Of a stretch of DNA of 64,000 nucleotides, positions 38,332-47,990 are shown piece after piece. Source of the stretch: Janthinobacterium fluminis (GTDB lineage: Bacteria; Pseudomonadota; Gammaproteobacteria; Burkholderiales; Burkholderiaceae_D). The position numbers and the translations under genes are program-made. Numbering within the stretch: the first letter of the stretch is position 1; the number at the start of each line of letters is the position of its first letter. Where the stretch lies: contig NZ_JAQQXR010000011.1 in the NCBI RefSeq assembly GCF_028595325.1, forward strand, positions 86,174 to 150,173. The letters are read 5' to 3'. Below the pieces are notes generated by a model, which worked only from the letters and a program-made list of their open reading frames with translations, was not told where the DNA came from and ran no database searches.

Positions 38332-39056
38332 GCGGACGGCTCCACGCTGACCTGGCCGGCCAGCACATAGCCGCCGTTGCGCACCGTCTTGATGATTTGC
38401 GGCAGGCGCGCGTCCTCGCCCAGCTTCTGGCGCAGGCGGCTGATCTGGATGTCGATCGAGCGGTCGAAGGGGTCGGCGTCGCGGCCCTGGGTCAGGTTCA
38501 GCAACTGGTCGCGGTTGAGCACGCGGTTCGGGTGTTCGAGGAAAACCCGCAGCAGGCGGAATTCCGCGCCGGACAGCATGATGACGATGCCGTCGGGATT
38601 GAGCAGGTGGCGCGCCGTCAAGTCCAGCGTCCAGCCGGAGAAGCGCATCTGCTGCGCCTTGTCCGACGGCGCGTTGGACGGCATCGCATGGCTGCGCCGC
38701 AGCACGCTGCGCACGCGCGCCAGCAGTTCGCGCGGCTCGAAGGGCTTGGGCAGGTAATCGTCGGCGCCCATTTCCAGGCCGAGGATGCGGTCCAGCGGCT
38801 CGCTGCGGGCCGTCAGCATGATCACCGGCAGCGTCGACTGGGCGCGCAGCTTGCGGCACAGCGTCAAGCCGTCGTCGCCGGGCAGGTTCAGGTCGAGCAC
38901 CAGCAAGTCCGGGCGCGCCTCGTCGAGGATTTTCCACATGCCGTTGCCGTCGGCCGCCGCCAGGGTGCGGTAGCCGTTGCTTTCAAGATAGTCCGCCAGC
39001 AGCGTGCGGATATCACGGTCGTCGTCGACGATGAGAATGGTGGTAGAGGGTTCCAT
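38328..39056 (-). CDS. OmpR-family response regulator linked to the RND efflux genes
   Basis: Regulator of 242 aa. The receiver domain has IVDDDRD, phospho-acceptor Asp55 (LVLDLNLPG) and Lys104 (YLPKPFEPRE). The winged-helix domain ends with DIQISRLRQKLGEDARLPQI and VRNGGYVLAG. The start MEPSTTILIVDDD is clear because the fold begins there. It overlaps the kinase gene and is divergent from a Spy/CpxP-like gene, reminiscent of Cpx-type envelope-stress circuits. Confidence 0.92.
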   Translation of the reverse strand: MEPSTTILIVDDDRDIRTLLADYLESNGYRTLAAADGNGMWKILDEARPDLLVLDLNLPGDDGLTLCRKLRAQSTLPVIMLTARSEPLDRILGLEMGADDYLPKPFEPRELLARVRSVLRRSHAMPSNAPSDKAQQMRFSGWTLDLTARHLLNPDGIVIMLSGAEFRLLRVFLEHPNRVLNRDQLLNLTQGRDADPFDRSIDIQISRLRQKLGEDARLPQIIKTVRNGGYVLAGQVSVEPSA

Positions 39057-39097
39057 GCCCCGATTATCGCCAGTTCGACGGCCCCTGAACAGGCCAA

Positions 39098-39144
39098 TTG
39101 TATCGTCTTGTATATTGCGCGGCGGACGAAACATCTCGATACAA
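39098..39144. promoter_or_regulatory. Candidate operator: TTGTAT direct repeat plus inverted copy
   Basis: TTGTAT occurs at 39098 and 39108, a head-to-tail pair with 10-bp spacing typical of OmpR-family sites. A reversed copy (CGATACAA, 39137-39144) forms an 8-bp inverted repeat with TTGTATCG at 39098. The cluster lies in the 205-bp divergent region between the regulator gene and the Spy/CpxP-like gene. Binding by the adjacent regulator is inferred. Confidence 0.45.
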
Positions 39145-39261
39145 AATGCGCGGCCCCCGACACTTCGGCGAAACATGCCGGCGCGAAGATGCTTCCCATG
39201 TGCAGCGTACCTGCCGGTCGCTGGAATGCACATCCTCCATTGGACATGAAAAGGAATCAAG

Positions 39262-39732
39262 ATGAACACATTTGGTAAAAGCTTGTTGATCGGACTGACC
39301 GTGCTGGGCATGGGCACGGCAACGCTGGCGGCGCACGCCGAGGACGCCCGCCACGAGCACGGCAGGATGCACGAAGGCCACGGCGCGCAGTTCGCCGAAC
39401 ACCTGGCCAAGCGCCAGGCGCTGCTGCACGACAAGCTGAAACTGTCGGCCGCGCAAGAGCCGGCCTGGGCGGCGTTCACGGCGGCGGCGGCGCCGAAGGC
39501 GCATGGCGCACGGCCCGAGCGCGCGGCGATGGCGAAGATGACGGCGCCCGAGCGCATGGAGAAATGGATCGCCATGTCGAAAGAGCGCATTGCGGCCCAG
39601 GAAAGCCGGCTGGCGGCCTTGAAAACCTTCTACGCGGTGCTGACGCCCGAGCAGCAGAAGGTCTTCGACGACAGCGTGCCGGGCGGCGCGCACGGCGGCC
39701 GCCACGGCCACCGCGGCATAATGAAGCACTAA
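39262..39732 (+). CDS. Periplasmic Spy/CpxP-family protein (LTxxQ motif)
   Basis: Small periplasmic protein of 156 aa. The signal peptide ends near LAAHAEDA, and the mature part is helical and His/Lys/Arg-rich. It carries the family LTxxQ motif as LTPEQQKVFDD and a first weaker copy, LSAAQEPAWAAF. Spy/CpxP proteins act as periplasmic chaperones or dampers of envelope-stress kinases (E. coli). A strong AAAAGGAATCAAG precedes the ATG. Its divergent position suggests control by the adjacent two-component system. The His-rich tail (HGGRHGHRGIMKH) could bind metal. Confidence 0.85.
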   Translation: MNTFGKSLLIGLTVLGMGTATLAAHAEDARHEHGRMHEGHGAQFAEHLAKRQALLHDKLKLSAAQEPAWAAFTAAAAPKAHGARPERAAMAKMTAPERMEKWIAMSKERIAAQESRLAALKTFYAVLTPEQQKVFDDSVPGGAHGGRHGHRGIMKH

Positions 39733-39734
39733 GC

Positions 39735-39763
39735 ACCAGGGCCGCGCAGCACGCGGCCCTGGT
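39735..39763. terminator. Perfect 12-bp hairpin between convergent Spy-like gene and dsbD
   Basis: ACCAGGGCCGCG pairs with CGCGGCCCTGGT around a 5-nt loop, placed between the two converging stops. There is no long T-run, but the position and stability support a bidirectional terminator. Confidence 0.6.
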
Positions 39764-39787
39764 CGCAACGGATGGCGGCGCCGGCGT

Positions 39788-41608
39788 TTACTTCAGCTTG
39801 GCCAGCGACTGCAGGAATTTGTCGGCGTCCTGGAAGCCGATGACGCGCGAATCGGCGATTTCCTTACCCTGGGCGTCGAACAGGATGATGCCGGGCGGGC
39901 CGAACAGCGTGAAGCGCTTCAGCATGGCCTTGTCGTCGGCGTCGTTGGCCGTCACGTCGACCTGCAGCAGCAGCGAGCCGGCCAGCCTGGCCTGCACGCG
40001 CGGGTCGACGAAGGTGAGCTTTTCCATTTCCTTGCAGGAGACGCACCAGTCGGCGTAGAAGTCCAGCATGACCGTCTTTCCGCCCGTTTGCGCCAGGGCC
40101 GCGTCCAGTTGCGCCACCGTCTTCACGCGGACGAACTGCAGGTGCGCCACCTGGCCGGCGCGCAAATGCGCCAGCGGCGCCAGCGCGTCGCGTCCGCCGC
40201 TGGCCACGCCGACCAGTTGCAGCGCGCCCAGCAGCGCAAACGCCAGGCCCAGCGCCTTGCCGGCCCAGCCGGCGCGCGTCAATTGATACATGCCGTAGCC
40301 GATGCCGAGCACGCTCCAGCCCAGCATTTGCACGACCGCCGGCAACACCGGCGACACCAGCCACCACGCCATCACCAGCAGCAGCACGCCGAAGAAACGC
40401 TTGACGGCGTCCATCCACGCGCCGGCGCGCGGCAGCAGGGCGCCGGCCGACGCGCCCACCAGCAGCAGCGGCACGCTCATGCCGACGGCCATCGCAAACA
40501 GGGCGCCGCCGCCGATCAGCACGTCGCGCGTCTGGCTGATATACACGAGGGCGCCGGCCAGCGGCGCCGCCACGCAGGGGCCGACGATCAGGGCCGAGAT
40601 GGCGCCCATGACGAAGACGCCGGCCATCTTGCCCGAGGCTTGGCGGTTCGACACCGAGGCCAGCCGGCTTTGCAGGGCGGCCGGCACCTGCAATTCATAG
40701 AAGCCGAACATGGACAGCGACAACAGCGCCATCAGCAGCGCGAAGCTGCCCAGCACCCAGGGGTTTTGCAGGGCGGCGGCCAAGCCTTCGCCGATCAGGC
40801 CGGCGGCCACGCCCAGCGCCGTGTAGACGATGGCCATGCCCAGCGCGTAGGCCAGCGACAGCAGCAGGCCGCGCGAGCGGCTGGTCTTGGCGCCGTCGCC
40901 GGCGATGATGCAGGACAGGATAGGCACCATCGGCAGCACGCAGGGCGTGAACGACAGGCCCAGGCCCAGCAGCATGAACAGGGGCAGGATGACGAGCAGG
41001 CGGCCGCCCTTCAGCGCCGCCTCGATGCTGCCCGTCTCGGACGGCGCGGCGGCGGCGGCGGCGGCCGGCGGCGCCGTCTCCACCAGCGGCGTGGGGACGG
41101 CCAGCACCGTCGGCACGCCGGGGGTCGGCGCCGCCGACGCCGCCGGCGTCGACGCGGCGCCGACCAGCCGGGCGCTGGCTTCCTGCGGCGCGTAGCACAA
41201 GCCCTTGTCGGAGCAACCCTGGCTGCTGGCCTGCAGCGTGAACGGGCCGCCGGCCTGCACGGGAATGAGGATGGTCACGGCGCGCCGGTACGTTTCCACG
41301 TCCTTCTCGAACGTGGCGTCGTATTTGACCTTGCCAGGCGGCAGCTCGGGCTTGCCCAGCGTGGCGCCGCTGGCCGTGAACTGGAAGCGCTCGCGGTACA
41401 TATAGTAGCCGTCGGCGATGTCGTAGGTGACGGCGATGGTGGCGCCGTCCTGCATGCGCGCGGAGAATTTGAAGGCGGCGCCCGGTTCGAGGAAGTCCTC
41501 GTCGGCGCGGGCCGGAGCGGCGGCCAGCATGGCCAGCAGGAAGATCGCCAGGCAGGCGCGCAGCCAGGCGGCGGCGCGTTGCGGGAGGGGGAACGGTGAG
41601 CTCAACAT
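39788..41608 (-). CDS. dsbD: Thiol:disulfide interchange protein DsbD
   Basis: Inner-membrane electron conduit of 606 aa that moves reducing power from thioredoxin to periplasmic DsbC-type proteins and cytochrome c maturation. After the signal peptide (ending PARADED) comes the DsbD-alpha domain with the Cys pair in GCSDKGLCYAPQ. The CcdA-like membrane domain follows, with LGLSFTPCVLPMVPILSCI and GPCVAAPLAGALVY. The C-terminal thioredoxin-like domain has DFYADWCVSCKEMEKL. The ATG at 41608 has AAAGG upstream. Confidence 0.95.
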   Translation of the reverse strand: MLSSPFPLPQRAAAWLRACLAIFLLAMLAAAPARADEDFLEPGAAFKFSARMQDGATIAVTYDIADGYYMYRERFQFTASGATLGKPELPPGKVKYDATFEKDVETYRRAVTILIPVQAGGPFTLQASSQGCSDKGLCYAPQEASARLVGAASTPAASAAPTPGVPTVLAVPTPLVETAPPAAAAAAAPSETGSIEAALKGGRLLVILPLFMLLGLGLSFTPCVLPMVPILSCIIAGDGAKTSRSRGLLLSLAYALGMAIVYTALGVAAGLIGEGLAAALQNPWVLGSFALLMALLSLSMFGFYELQVPAALQSRLASVSNRQASGKMAGVFVMGAISALIVGPCVAAPLAGALVYISQTRDVLIGGGALFAMAVGMSVPLLLVGASAGALLPRAGAWMDAVKRFFGVLLLVMAWWLVSPVLPAVVQMLGWSVLGIGYGMYQLTRAGWAGKALGLAFALLGALQLVGVASGGRDALAPLAHLRAGQVAHLQFVRVKTVAQLDAALAQTGGKTVMLDFYADWCVSCKEMEKLTFVDPRVQARLAGSLLLQVDVTANDADDKAMLKRFTLFGPPGIILFDAQGKEIADSRVIGFQDADKFLQSLAKLK

Positions 41609-41734
41609 GAATACCTTTTCAGCGGCACGCCGGGGTGCCCTTACGCCATCGGTCGCGCGGGAGCGGCAACAGCTTGCCGGGCCGGCGGAAAGCAGAATAG
41701 TACACCCGGGCAAGCGAGCGTGCTCCCCGAACGC

Positions 41735-41762
41735 AAAAAAGCCAGGCTCGGCCTGGCTTTTT
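41735..41762. terminator. Bidirectional rho-independent terminator after rplQ
   Basis: A-run, then GCCAGGC pairing with GCCTGGC around a TCG loop, then a T-run: symmetric, so it works on both strands. On the - strand it ends the ribosomal cluster 22 nt past the rplQ stop. Confidence 0.88.
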
Positions 41763-41783
41763 CTTGACTACAAGGCCACTGAA

Positions 41784-42179
41784 TTACTCAGCGACGACTG
41801 CGTCTTCCACTGCGGTGACTTCTGGACGGTCCAACAGCTCGATGTAAGCCATAGGCGCGTTGTCGCCGACGCGGAAACCCATTTTCAGGATACGCAGGTA
41901 ACCACCGTTACGGTTGGCGTAACGCGGGCCCAGTTCGGCGAACAGCTTTTGCACGATTTCGCGGTCGCGCAGGCGGTTGAAGGCCAGACGCTTGTTTGCC
42001 AGGGAGTCGGTTTTGCCCAAGGTCAGAATCGGCTCAATAACGCGGCGCAGTTCTTTTGCTTTTGGCAGGGTGGTTTTGATCGCTTCGTGACGCAGCAACG
42101 AGACCGTCATGTTGCGCAACATTGCCAGACGGTGGGACGAGGTACGATTCAGTTTACGGAGGCCGTGACCGTGACGCAT
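41784..42179 (-). CDS. rplQ: 50S ribosomal protein L17
   Basis: Large-subunit protein of 131 aa; N-terminus [20 protein letters not shown] (in part) and the [17 protein letters not shown] segment are diagnostic. The ATG at 42179 follows GAAAGGA. An acidic C-terminal tail ([10 protein letters not shown]) extends beyond the family core. Last gene of the alpha operon. Confidence 0.97.
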   Translation of the reverse strand: MRHGHGLRKLNRTSSHRLAMLRNMTVSLLRHEAIKTTLPKAKELRRVIEPILTLGKTDSLANKRLAFNRLRDREIVQKLFAELGPRYANRNGGYLRILKMGFRVGDNAPMAYIELLDRPEVTAVEDAVVAE

Positions 42180-42246
42180 GGTAAATCCTTTCGGTGAGTG
42201 TTCATCCAGTTCTTCGATCGACCATGCGGGCATGGTCGCGGACCGG

Positions 42247-42284
42247 TTGTAAAAAATGAAAGCCCGGAGCACCTGCCCCGGGCC
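42247..42284 (-). terminator. Terminator-like hairpin between rpoA and rplQ
   Basis: GCCCGG (42262-42267) pairs with CCGGGC (42278-42283) on the - strand, followed within 5 nt by TTTTTT. It may attenuate read-through into rplQ or mark a processing site. Confidence 0.5.
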
Positions 42285-42299
42285 GTTTGCTGCAAAAAA

Positions 42300-43277
42300 T
42301 TACTTCTCCAAACCGGCAGGCGGCCAGTTTTCCAGCTTCATGCCCAAGGTCAAGCCGCGCGAAGCCAGCACTTCCTTGATTTCGTTCAGGGACTTGCGGC
42401 CCAGGTTCGGCGTCTTCAACAGTTCGTTTTCCGAACGCTGGATCAGGTCGCCGATGTAGTAGATGTTTTCCGCTTTCAGGCAGTTCGCCGAACGCACCGT
42501 CAACTCCAGGTCGTCGACCGGACGCAACAGGATAGGATCGACCAGCGGGGCGCGCGATGGCGCTTCGGCGGCCGCTTCCGTGCCTTCCAGGGCGGCGAAC
42601 ACGTTCAACTGGTCGACCAGCACGCGGGCCGACTGGCGGATCGCCTCTTCCGGCGAGATCACGCCGTTCGTTTCGATGTTGATGATCAGCTTGTCCAGGT
42701 CGGTACGCTGTTCGACGCGGGCCGATTCAACGAAGTAGGACACGCGGCGCACCGGCGAGAACGAAGCGTCCAGGATGATGCGGCCGATCGTCTTGTTGGT
42801 GTCTTCCGACAGGCGGCGCACATTGCCCGGCACATAGCCGCGGCCTTTTTCAACCTTGATCTGCATGTCCAGCTTGCCACCGGCCGTCAGGTGGGCGATC
42901 ACGTGGTCAGGGTTGATCAGTTCGACGTCGTGCGGCAGGTCGATGTCCGAGGCCAGGATCGCGCCTTCGCCTTCTTTTTTCAGGGTCAGGGTCACCGAAT
43001 CGCGGTTGTGGACTTTGAAGACCACACCCTTCAAGTTCAGCAACAGATCGACGACGTCTTCCTGCACGCCATCGAGGGAGGAATATTCGTGTACCACTCC
43101 GGCGATCGTCACTTCGGTCGGCGCGTAGCCTACCATCGAAGACAACAATACGCGGCGCAACGCGTTACCCAATGTGTGGCCGTAGCCGCGCTCGAAGGGC
43201 TCCATCACGACTTTGGCGTGACCGGCACCGAGGGCTTCAACATCGATAATACGTGGCTTCAACAAACTGTTTTGCAT
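42300..43277 (-). CDS. rpoA: DNA-directed RNA polymerase alpha subunit
   Basis: RNA polymerase alpha of 325 aa. The N-terminal dimerisation domain includes [20 protein letters not shown]. The C-terminal domain, which contacts UP elements and activators, has [19 protein letters not shown] and [15 protein letters not shown]. It lies within the alpha operon between rpsD and rplQ, with 101- and 120-nt spacers that each contain a hairpin. Confidence 0.98.
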   Translation of the reverse strand: MQNSLLKPRIIDVEALGAGHAKVVMEPFERGYGHTLGNALRRVLLSSMVGYAPTEVTIAGVVHEYSSLDGVQEDVVDLLLNLKGVVFKVHNRDSVTLTLKKEGEGAILASDIDLPHDVELINPDHVIAHLTAGGKLDMQIKVEKGRGYVPGNVRRLSEDTNKTIGRIILDASFSPVRRVSYFVESARVEQRTDLDKLIINIETNGVISPEEAIRQSARVLVDQLNVFAALEGTEAAAEAPSRAPLVDPILLRPVDDLELTVRSANCLKAENIYYIGDLIQRSENELLKTPNLGRKSLNEIKEVLASRGLTLGMKLENWPPAGLEK

Positions 43278-43330
43278 GAAATGTCCTTTTCAATACCCTC
43301 GGCTCATTACACCGATAAGGCTGATGGCAT

Positions 43331-43361
43331 TGGTAAAACGCCCACTCGGCGGGAGTGGGCG
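43331..43361 (-). terminator. Terminator-like hairpin between rpsD and rpoA
   Basis: CGCCCACTC pairs with GAGTGGGCG (9 bp, 5-nt loop). On the - strand TTTTAC follows directly. It lies 17 nt past the rpsD stop. Confidence 0.6.
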
Positions 43362-43378
43362 GGGGTCAGGCTAAGCGA

Positions 43379-44002
43379 TTAACGCGAGTACAATTCGACG
43401 ATCAGCGATTCGTTGACGTCGTTAGCGATTTCGTTACGCTCTGGCAGGGACTTGAAAGTACCTTCCATTTTCTTGGCATCGACCGACACCCAGCTAGGCA
43501 TGCCAACTTGTTCGGCCAGCGACAGCGCTTCCAGGATACGCACTTGCTTTTTCGATTTTTCACGAACAGCGATGACGTCGCCGGTTTTCACGGAGTAGGA
43601 AGCGATGTTGACAACGATACCGTTCACGGTGAACGCTTTGTGGCTGACCAGCTGGCGCGCTTCGGCGCGGGTCGAGCCAAAGCCCATGCGGTAGCAAACG
43701 TTGTCCAGACGGGTTTCCAGCAACTTCAACAGCGTTTCGCCGGTGTTGCCTTTACGACGGTCCGCTTCGGCGAAGTAGCGGCGGAATTGACGTTCCAGCA
43801 CGCCGTACATGCGCTTGACTTTTTGCTTTTCGCGCAGTTGGTTGCCGTAGTCCGAGGTGCGGGCGCCGGATTTGACACCGTGTTGGCCTGGCTTGACGTC
43901 CAGTTTGCACTTGGAGTCCAGCGAGCGGCGTGCGCTCTTCAGGAACAGGTCTGTACCTTCACGGCGGGAAAGTTTTGCTTTAGGTCCGATATAACGTGCC
44001 AC
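43379..44002 (-). CDS. rpsD: 30S ribosomal protein S4
   Basis: Small-subunit assembly protein of 207 aa. The N-terminus [20 protein letters not shown] and the S4 RNA-binding motif [20 protein letters not shown] identify it. The start is GTG at 44002 with AAAGGAAG 5 nt upstream. In E. coli S4 represses the alpha operon; here the gene is preceded by an unusually structured 243-nt spacer (44003-44245) holding a terminator-like stem and a second hairpin. Confidence 0.97.
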   Translation of the reverse strand: MARYIGPKAKLSRREGTDLFLKSARRSLDSKCKLDVKPGQHGVKSGARTSDYGNQLREKQKVKRMYGVLERQFRRYFAEADRRKGNTGETLLKLLETRLDNVCYRMGFGSTRAEARQLVSHKAFTVNGIVVNIASYSVKTGDVIAVREKSKKQVRILEALSLAEQVGMPSWVSVDAKKMEGTFKSLPERNEIANDVNESLIVELYSR

Positions 44003-44072
44003 GGTGCTTCCTTTTTTTAAATGATAACGCCCCAGCCACACGCGCGCTCATGCACGCTGCGGTTAGGCGCTA

Positions 44073-44095
44073 GTCTGGTCGAGCTGCTACCAGAC
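44073..44095 (-). promoter_or_regulatory. Leader hairpin upstream of rpsD
   Basis: GTCTGGT pairs perfectly with ACCAGAC around a 9-nt loop, about 70 nt upstream of the rpsD GTG and just after the UUCG terminator. It could be an S4 autoregulatory target; this is inference. Confidence 0.35.
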
Positions 44096-44109
44096 GGTGG
44101 CTGAAAACG

Positions 44110-44137
44110 AAAAACCCGCCGAACGAATCCGACAGGC
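44110..44137 (-). terminator. UUCG-tetraloop terminator between rpsK and rpsD
   Basis: On the - strand GCCTGTCGGA pairs with TTCGGCGGGT (10 bp with some G:U) around a TTCG loop, followed by a T-run. It is a strong rho-independent terminator shape in the middle of the alpha operon. Confidence 0.65.
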
Positions 44138-44245
44138 AACAACAGCCGGGCAGTATAACCGTTTCCGGCCCCCTGCTCCAGCGATTTTGTGCTAACAACA
44201 AACGACAAGAGCAGCTGGCGCTCGCGCGCCCTCTGCTGTTGTGTC

Positions 44246-44650
<405 letters not shown>

Positions 44651-44667
44651 AATTATTCCCTAGCGGA

Positions 44668-45033
44668 TTATTTTTTCAGCGATTGAGCGGCTTTACGCGG
44701 TCCCTTGCGGGTACGTGCGTTCGTACGCGTACGCTGACCACGGCAAGGCAGACCCTTGCGATGGCGCATGCCGCGGTAGCAACCCAGATCCATCAAACGC
44801 TTGATGTTCATCGAGATTTCACGACGCAGATCGCCTTCGACGATGAATTTACCTACTTCATCGCGCAGTTTTTCCAGTTCGCTGTCATCCAGATCTTTGA
44901 TCTTTTTGTTCGTCGCTACGCCGGTCGAAGCGCAGATTTTTTCTGCGCGGGGACGGCCAACACCGTAGATGGCGGTCAGGCCAATAACAGTGTGCTGATG
45001 ATTTGGGATATTAACCCCTGCAATACGTGCCAT
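44668..45033 (-). CDS. rpsM: 30S ribosomal protein S13
   Basis: Head protein of 121 aa contacting t[43 protein letters not shown] (in part [13 protein letters not shown]) and the Lys-rich end. It follows rpmJ by 14 nt. First gene of the alpha operon. Confidence 0.98.
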   Translation of the reverse strand: MARIAGVNIPNHQHTVIGLTAIYGVGRPRAEKICASTGVATNKKIKDLDDSELEKLRDEVGKFIVEGDLRREISMNIKRLMDLGCYRGMRHRKGLPCRGQRTRTNARTRKGPRKAAQSLKK

Positions 45034-45047
45034 TTGTTATTCCTCGA

Positions 45048-45161
45048 TTAACCTTGACGCTGCTTGTGACGCGGTTCCACGCAGATAACGCGGACTACGC
45101 CTTTGCGCTTGATGATCTTGCAGTTGCGGCAGATCCGCTTGACTGATGCGAGAACTTTCAT
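45048..45161 (-). CDS. rpmJ: 50S ribosomal protein L36
   Basis: Tiny protein of 37 aa: [20 protein letters not shown], then [13 protein letters not shown]. It is the zinc-binding (C+) form: Cys11, Cys14, Cys27 and His32 make the ribbon. AAAGAAAGAGCCC precedes the ATG. It sits between infA and rpsM, as in other betaproteobacteria. Confidence 0.96.
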   Translation of the reverse strand: MKVLASVKRICRNCKIIKRKGVVRVICVEPRHKQRQG

Positions 45162-45202
45162 TTTTGGGCTCTTTCTTTCGCTTCTTTGGTTTGATTCACG
45201 TG

Positions 45203-45421
45203 TTACTTGGTGCGGAACACGATGCGTGCTCGGCTCAGGTCGTACGGCGTCAACTCCACCGTCACCTTGTCACCAGGAAGAATGCGAATATAGTTCATCC
45301 GCATTTTACCTGAAATATGCCCGAGCACAACGTGTCCGTTCTCCAGCTTCACTCGAAATGTTGCATTTGGGAGATTCTCAAGAATCTCGCCCTGCATCTG
45401 TATGACGTCGTCTTTTGCCAT
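45203..45421 (-). CDS. infA: Translation initiation factor IF-1
   Basis: S1-like OB-fold factor of 72 aa: [20 protein letters not shown] and [20 protein letters not shown] are family sequences. It lies between secY and rpmJ, a position usual in betaproteobacteria (E. coli has it elsewhere). Confidence 0.97.
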   Translation of the reverse strand: MAKDDVIQMQGEILENLPNATFRVKLENGHVVLGHISGKMRMNYIRILPGDKVTVELTPYDLSRARIVFRTK

Positions 45422-45439
45422 TCGGTATGTTTACCGCGC

Positions 45440-46774
45440 TTATCGCGTCGGAATTCCGCCCTTGAAATTTGCTTTGCGCAGCAGCGATTCATATTGCTGC
45501 GACATCACGTAGTTTTGCACCTGGGCCATGAAATCCATGGTCACAACCACAATAATCAATAAAGAAGTACCACCGAAGTAGAATGGTACCTTCCACTGGG
45601 CTTGCATAAATTCCGGCAACAAACACACCAAAGTGATGTAGACGGCGCCGGCGAGCGTCAAACGTGTCAGGATCTTGTCGATGTAACGGGCAGTCTGCTC
45701 ACCGGGACGTATCCCTGGCACAAAGGCCCCGCTCTTCTTCAAGTTATCCGCCGTTTCCTTGCTGTTAAATACCAGCGCTGTATAGAAAAAGCAGAAGAAC
45801 ACGATTGCCACCGCGTACAACAGCGCATGGATAGGCTCGCCGGGCGCCATCGATGCAGCCAAATCTTTCAAGAACCGCACCGCAGGGTTAGCGTTGTCGG
45901 CGCCCTTGGAAAACCAGTCCACGATAGTGGCCGGGAACAAGATGATCGAAGAAGCAAAGATCGGCGGGATCACGCCGGCCATGTTCAACTTCAGCGGCAG
46001 ATGACTCGTTTGCCCGCCGTAGATCTTGTTACCCACCTGGCGCTTCGCGTAATTGACCAATATTTTGCGTTGACCGCGCTCGACGAAAACGACGAAGAAC
46101 GTGACCGCCACCACCAGCGCCATGATGAAAATCAGGGCGACGCTGCTGATCGACCCGCTCGACACCAGGGAGAACAAACCACCCAGTCCGGCAGGCAAAC
46201 CGGCGGCAATCCCGGCGAAGATGATGATCGAGATGCCATTTCCCAAGCCGCGCTCGGTAATTTGCTCGCCCAACCACATCAAAAACATTGTTCCGGTCAA
46301 CAGCGTAACGACCGTCACGAAGCGGAATGCAAGACCAGGCTCCAATACCAGACCAGCTTGCGACTCCAGGGCGACTGCAATGCCTAACGCTTGAAACGTG
46401 GCCAGCGCAACCGTGAAATACCGGGTGTACTGCGTTATCTTGCGGCGGCCTGCTTCGCCTTCTTTTTTCAACGCTTCCATCTGCGGCGACACGATCGACA
46501 GCAACTGCATGATGATCGAGGCCGAGATGTAAGGCATGATACCCAGCGCAAACACTGTGAAACGGGACAGGGCGCCACCCGAGAACATGTTGAACATGCC
46601 CAGGATGCCGCCTTCGTTCTGTTTAAACAGCAAGGCCAATTGTGTCGGGTCTATCCCGGGAACCGGGACGTGAGCACCGATACGATATACCACCAATGCG
46701 CCAAGCAAAAACCACAGCCGTCCCCAAGGGAAACCGGCCGCTGCACTTTTAGCAAGTTGTGGATTAGTCGCCAA
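45440..46774 (-). CDS. secY: Preprotein translocase subunit SecY
   Basis: Ten-helix channel protein of 444 aa for Sec export. Signatures include [62 protein letters not shown] and [19 protein letters not shown]. It lies between rplO and infA in the spc operon. Confidence 0.98.
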   Translation of the reverse strand: MATNPQLAKSAAAGFPWGRLWFLLGALVVYRIGAHVPVPGIDPTQLALLFKQNEGGILGMFNMFSGGALSRFTVFALGIMPYISASIIMQLLSIVSPQMEALKKEGEAGRRKITQYTRYFTVALATFQALGIAVALESQAGLVLEPGLAFRFVTVVTLLTGTMFLMWLGEQITERGLGNGISIIIFAGIAAGLPAGLGGLFSLVSSGSISSVALIFIMALVVAVTFFVVFVERGQRKILVNYAKRQVGNKIYGGQTSHLPLKLNMAGVIPPIFASSIILFPATIVDWFSKGADNANPAVRFLKDLAASMAPGEPIHALLYAVAIVFFCFFYTALVFNSKETADNLKKSGAFVPGIRPGEQTARYIDKILTRLTLAGAVYITLVCLLPEFMQAQWKVPFYFGGTSLLIIVVVTMDFMAQVQNYVMSQQYESLLRKANFKGGIPTR

Positions 46775-46806
46775 TTTTCGCTCCGATCAAGCTGTTAGCT
46801 GTCAAC

Positions 46807-47238
46807 TCAGGCTACCGAGCCGCCAGCCGCTTCGATGGCCGCTTTCGCGCCAGCGGACACTTTCAAGCCCTTCAAATTCACCGCCTTGGTGATTTCGCCG
46901 GACAAGATCACGCGCACGTCGCGGGCCAACACGCCCAGCACGCCAGCTTGCTTCAAGACCAGAATGTCGACTTCGCCAACGGCCAGGTTGTTCAAATCGG
47001 ACAGGCGCACTTCAGCTTTGAAGGTGGCGTGCATCGATTTGAAACCGCGCTTAGGCAGACGGCGTTGCAGAGGCATCTGACCGCCTTCGAAACCGACTTT
47101 ATGAAAGCCGCCCGAACGCGATTTCTGACCCTTGTGACCGCGGCCGGCGGTCTTACCGATACCGGAGCCGATACCACGACCCACGCGACGCTTTGCGTGT
47201 TTGGCACCGACTGCTGGCTGAATAGTATTCAATTCCAT
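46807..47238 (-). CDS. rplO: 50S ribosomal protein L15
   Basis: Assembly protein of 143 aa: [20 protein letters not shown], the Gly-rich [20 protein letters not shown] and [18 protein letters not shown]. The ATG at 47238 is chosen; the 14-codon upstream extension has no family counterpart. It lies between rpmD and secY. Confidence 0.97.
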   Translation of the reverse strand: MELNTIQPAVGAKHAKRRVGRGIGSGIGKTAGRGHKGQKSRSGGFHKVGFEGGQMPLQRRLPKRGFKSMHATFKAEVRLSDLNNLAVGEVDILVLKQAGVLGVLARDVRVILSGEITKAVNLKGLKVSAGAKAAIEAAGGSVA

Positions 47239-47269
47239 GTTTTTGCTCCGTTCGATCAAGCCCGTAGGC

Positions 47270-47449
47270 TTAACCGACAACTTTAACGAGATACGATACT
47301 TTATTGATCATGCCGCGTACGGATGGGGTGTCTTGCAACTCGGAAACCGAGTTAACCCGACGCAGACCCAGACCGCGCACGGTCGCGCGATGCGATTCGC
47401 GCGTACCGATCAAGCCCTTGACCAATTGCACTTTGACTGTGTTTGTCAT
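47270..47449 (-). CDS. rpmD: 50S ribosomal protein L30
   Basis: Protein of 59 aa: [40 protein letters not shown], ending VSYLVKVVG. The length and sequence match L30. It begins 10 nt after the rpsE stop. Confidence 0.96.
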   Translation of the reverse strand: MTNTVKVQLVKGLIGTRESHRATVRGLGLRRVNSVSELQDTPSVRGMINKVSYLVKVVG

Positions 47450-47459
47450 TTTGTCCGCC

Positions 47460-47978
47460 TTAAGCCAGAATGTCTTCGACCGACTTGCCGCGTTTGGCGG
47501 CGATGTCGGCAGCAGTACTCATTTTTGCCAAGCCGTTCAATGTGGCGCGCACCAGGTTGTACGGGTTCGACGAGCCGGTGGATTTCGCCACCACGTCCGT
47601 CACGCCCATCACCTCGAAGATCGCGCGCATTGCGCCGCCGGCGATGACGCCGGTACCAGGCTTGGCCGGGTTCATCATCACTTTCGACGCGCCGTGACGG
47701 CCCGTGACGGTGTGATGCAGCGTACCATTCTTGAGCGGCACCTTGATCAGGTTGCGGCGGGCTTCTTCCATTGCCTTTTGCACACCAACCGGCACTTCTT
47801 TCGACTTGCCCTTACCCATGCCGATGCGGCCATCGCCATCACCGACCACGGTCAGCGCGGCGAAACCCATGATGCGACCACCCTTGACCACTTTGGTCAC
47901 GCGGTTGATCGCGATCATTTTTTCGCGCATGCCGTCATCCGGCTTGTCGCTTTGCATTTTCGCTTGCATTTTTGCCAT
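47460..47978 (-). CDS. rpsE: 30S ribosomal protein S5
   Basis: Decoding-fidelity protein of 172 aa. It has the double-stranded RNA-binding domain ([20 protein letters not shown]) and the second domain ([20 protein letters not shown]). The N-terminal tail is rich in Met/Lys/Gln. It lies between rplR and rpmD. Confidence 0.98.
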   Translation of the reverse strand: MAKMQAKMQSDKPDDGMREKMIAINRVTKVVKGGRIMGFAALTVVGDGDGRIGMGKGKSKEVPVGVQKAMEEARRNLIKVPLKNGTLHHTVTGRHGASKVMMNPAKPGTGVIAGGAMRAIFEVMGVTDVVAKSTGSSNPYNLVRATLNGLAKMSTAADIAAKRGKSVEDILA

Positions 47979-47990
47979 GACGATTCTTCC

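Noticed and set aside
38332..38937. Upstream extension of the efflux-linked histidine kinase frame
   Set aside because: It overlaps the response regulator gene in another frame and has no homology; GTG at 38331 couples to the regulator stop.
44003..44245. Small unannotated gene in the rpsK-rpsD gap
   Set aside because: Frames here are short, lack ribosome sites, and coincide with hairpins; a regulatory leader explains the region better.
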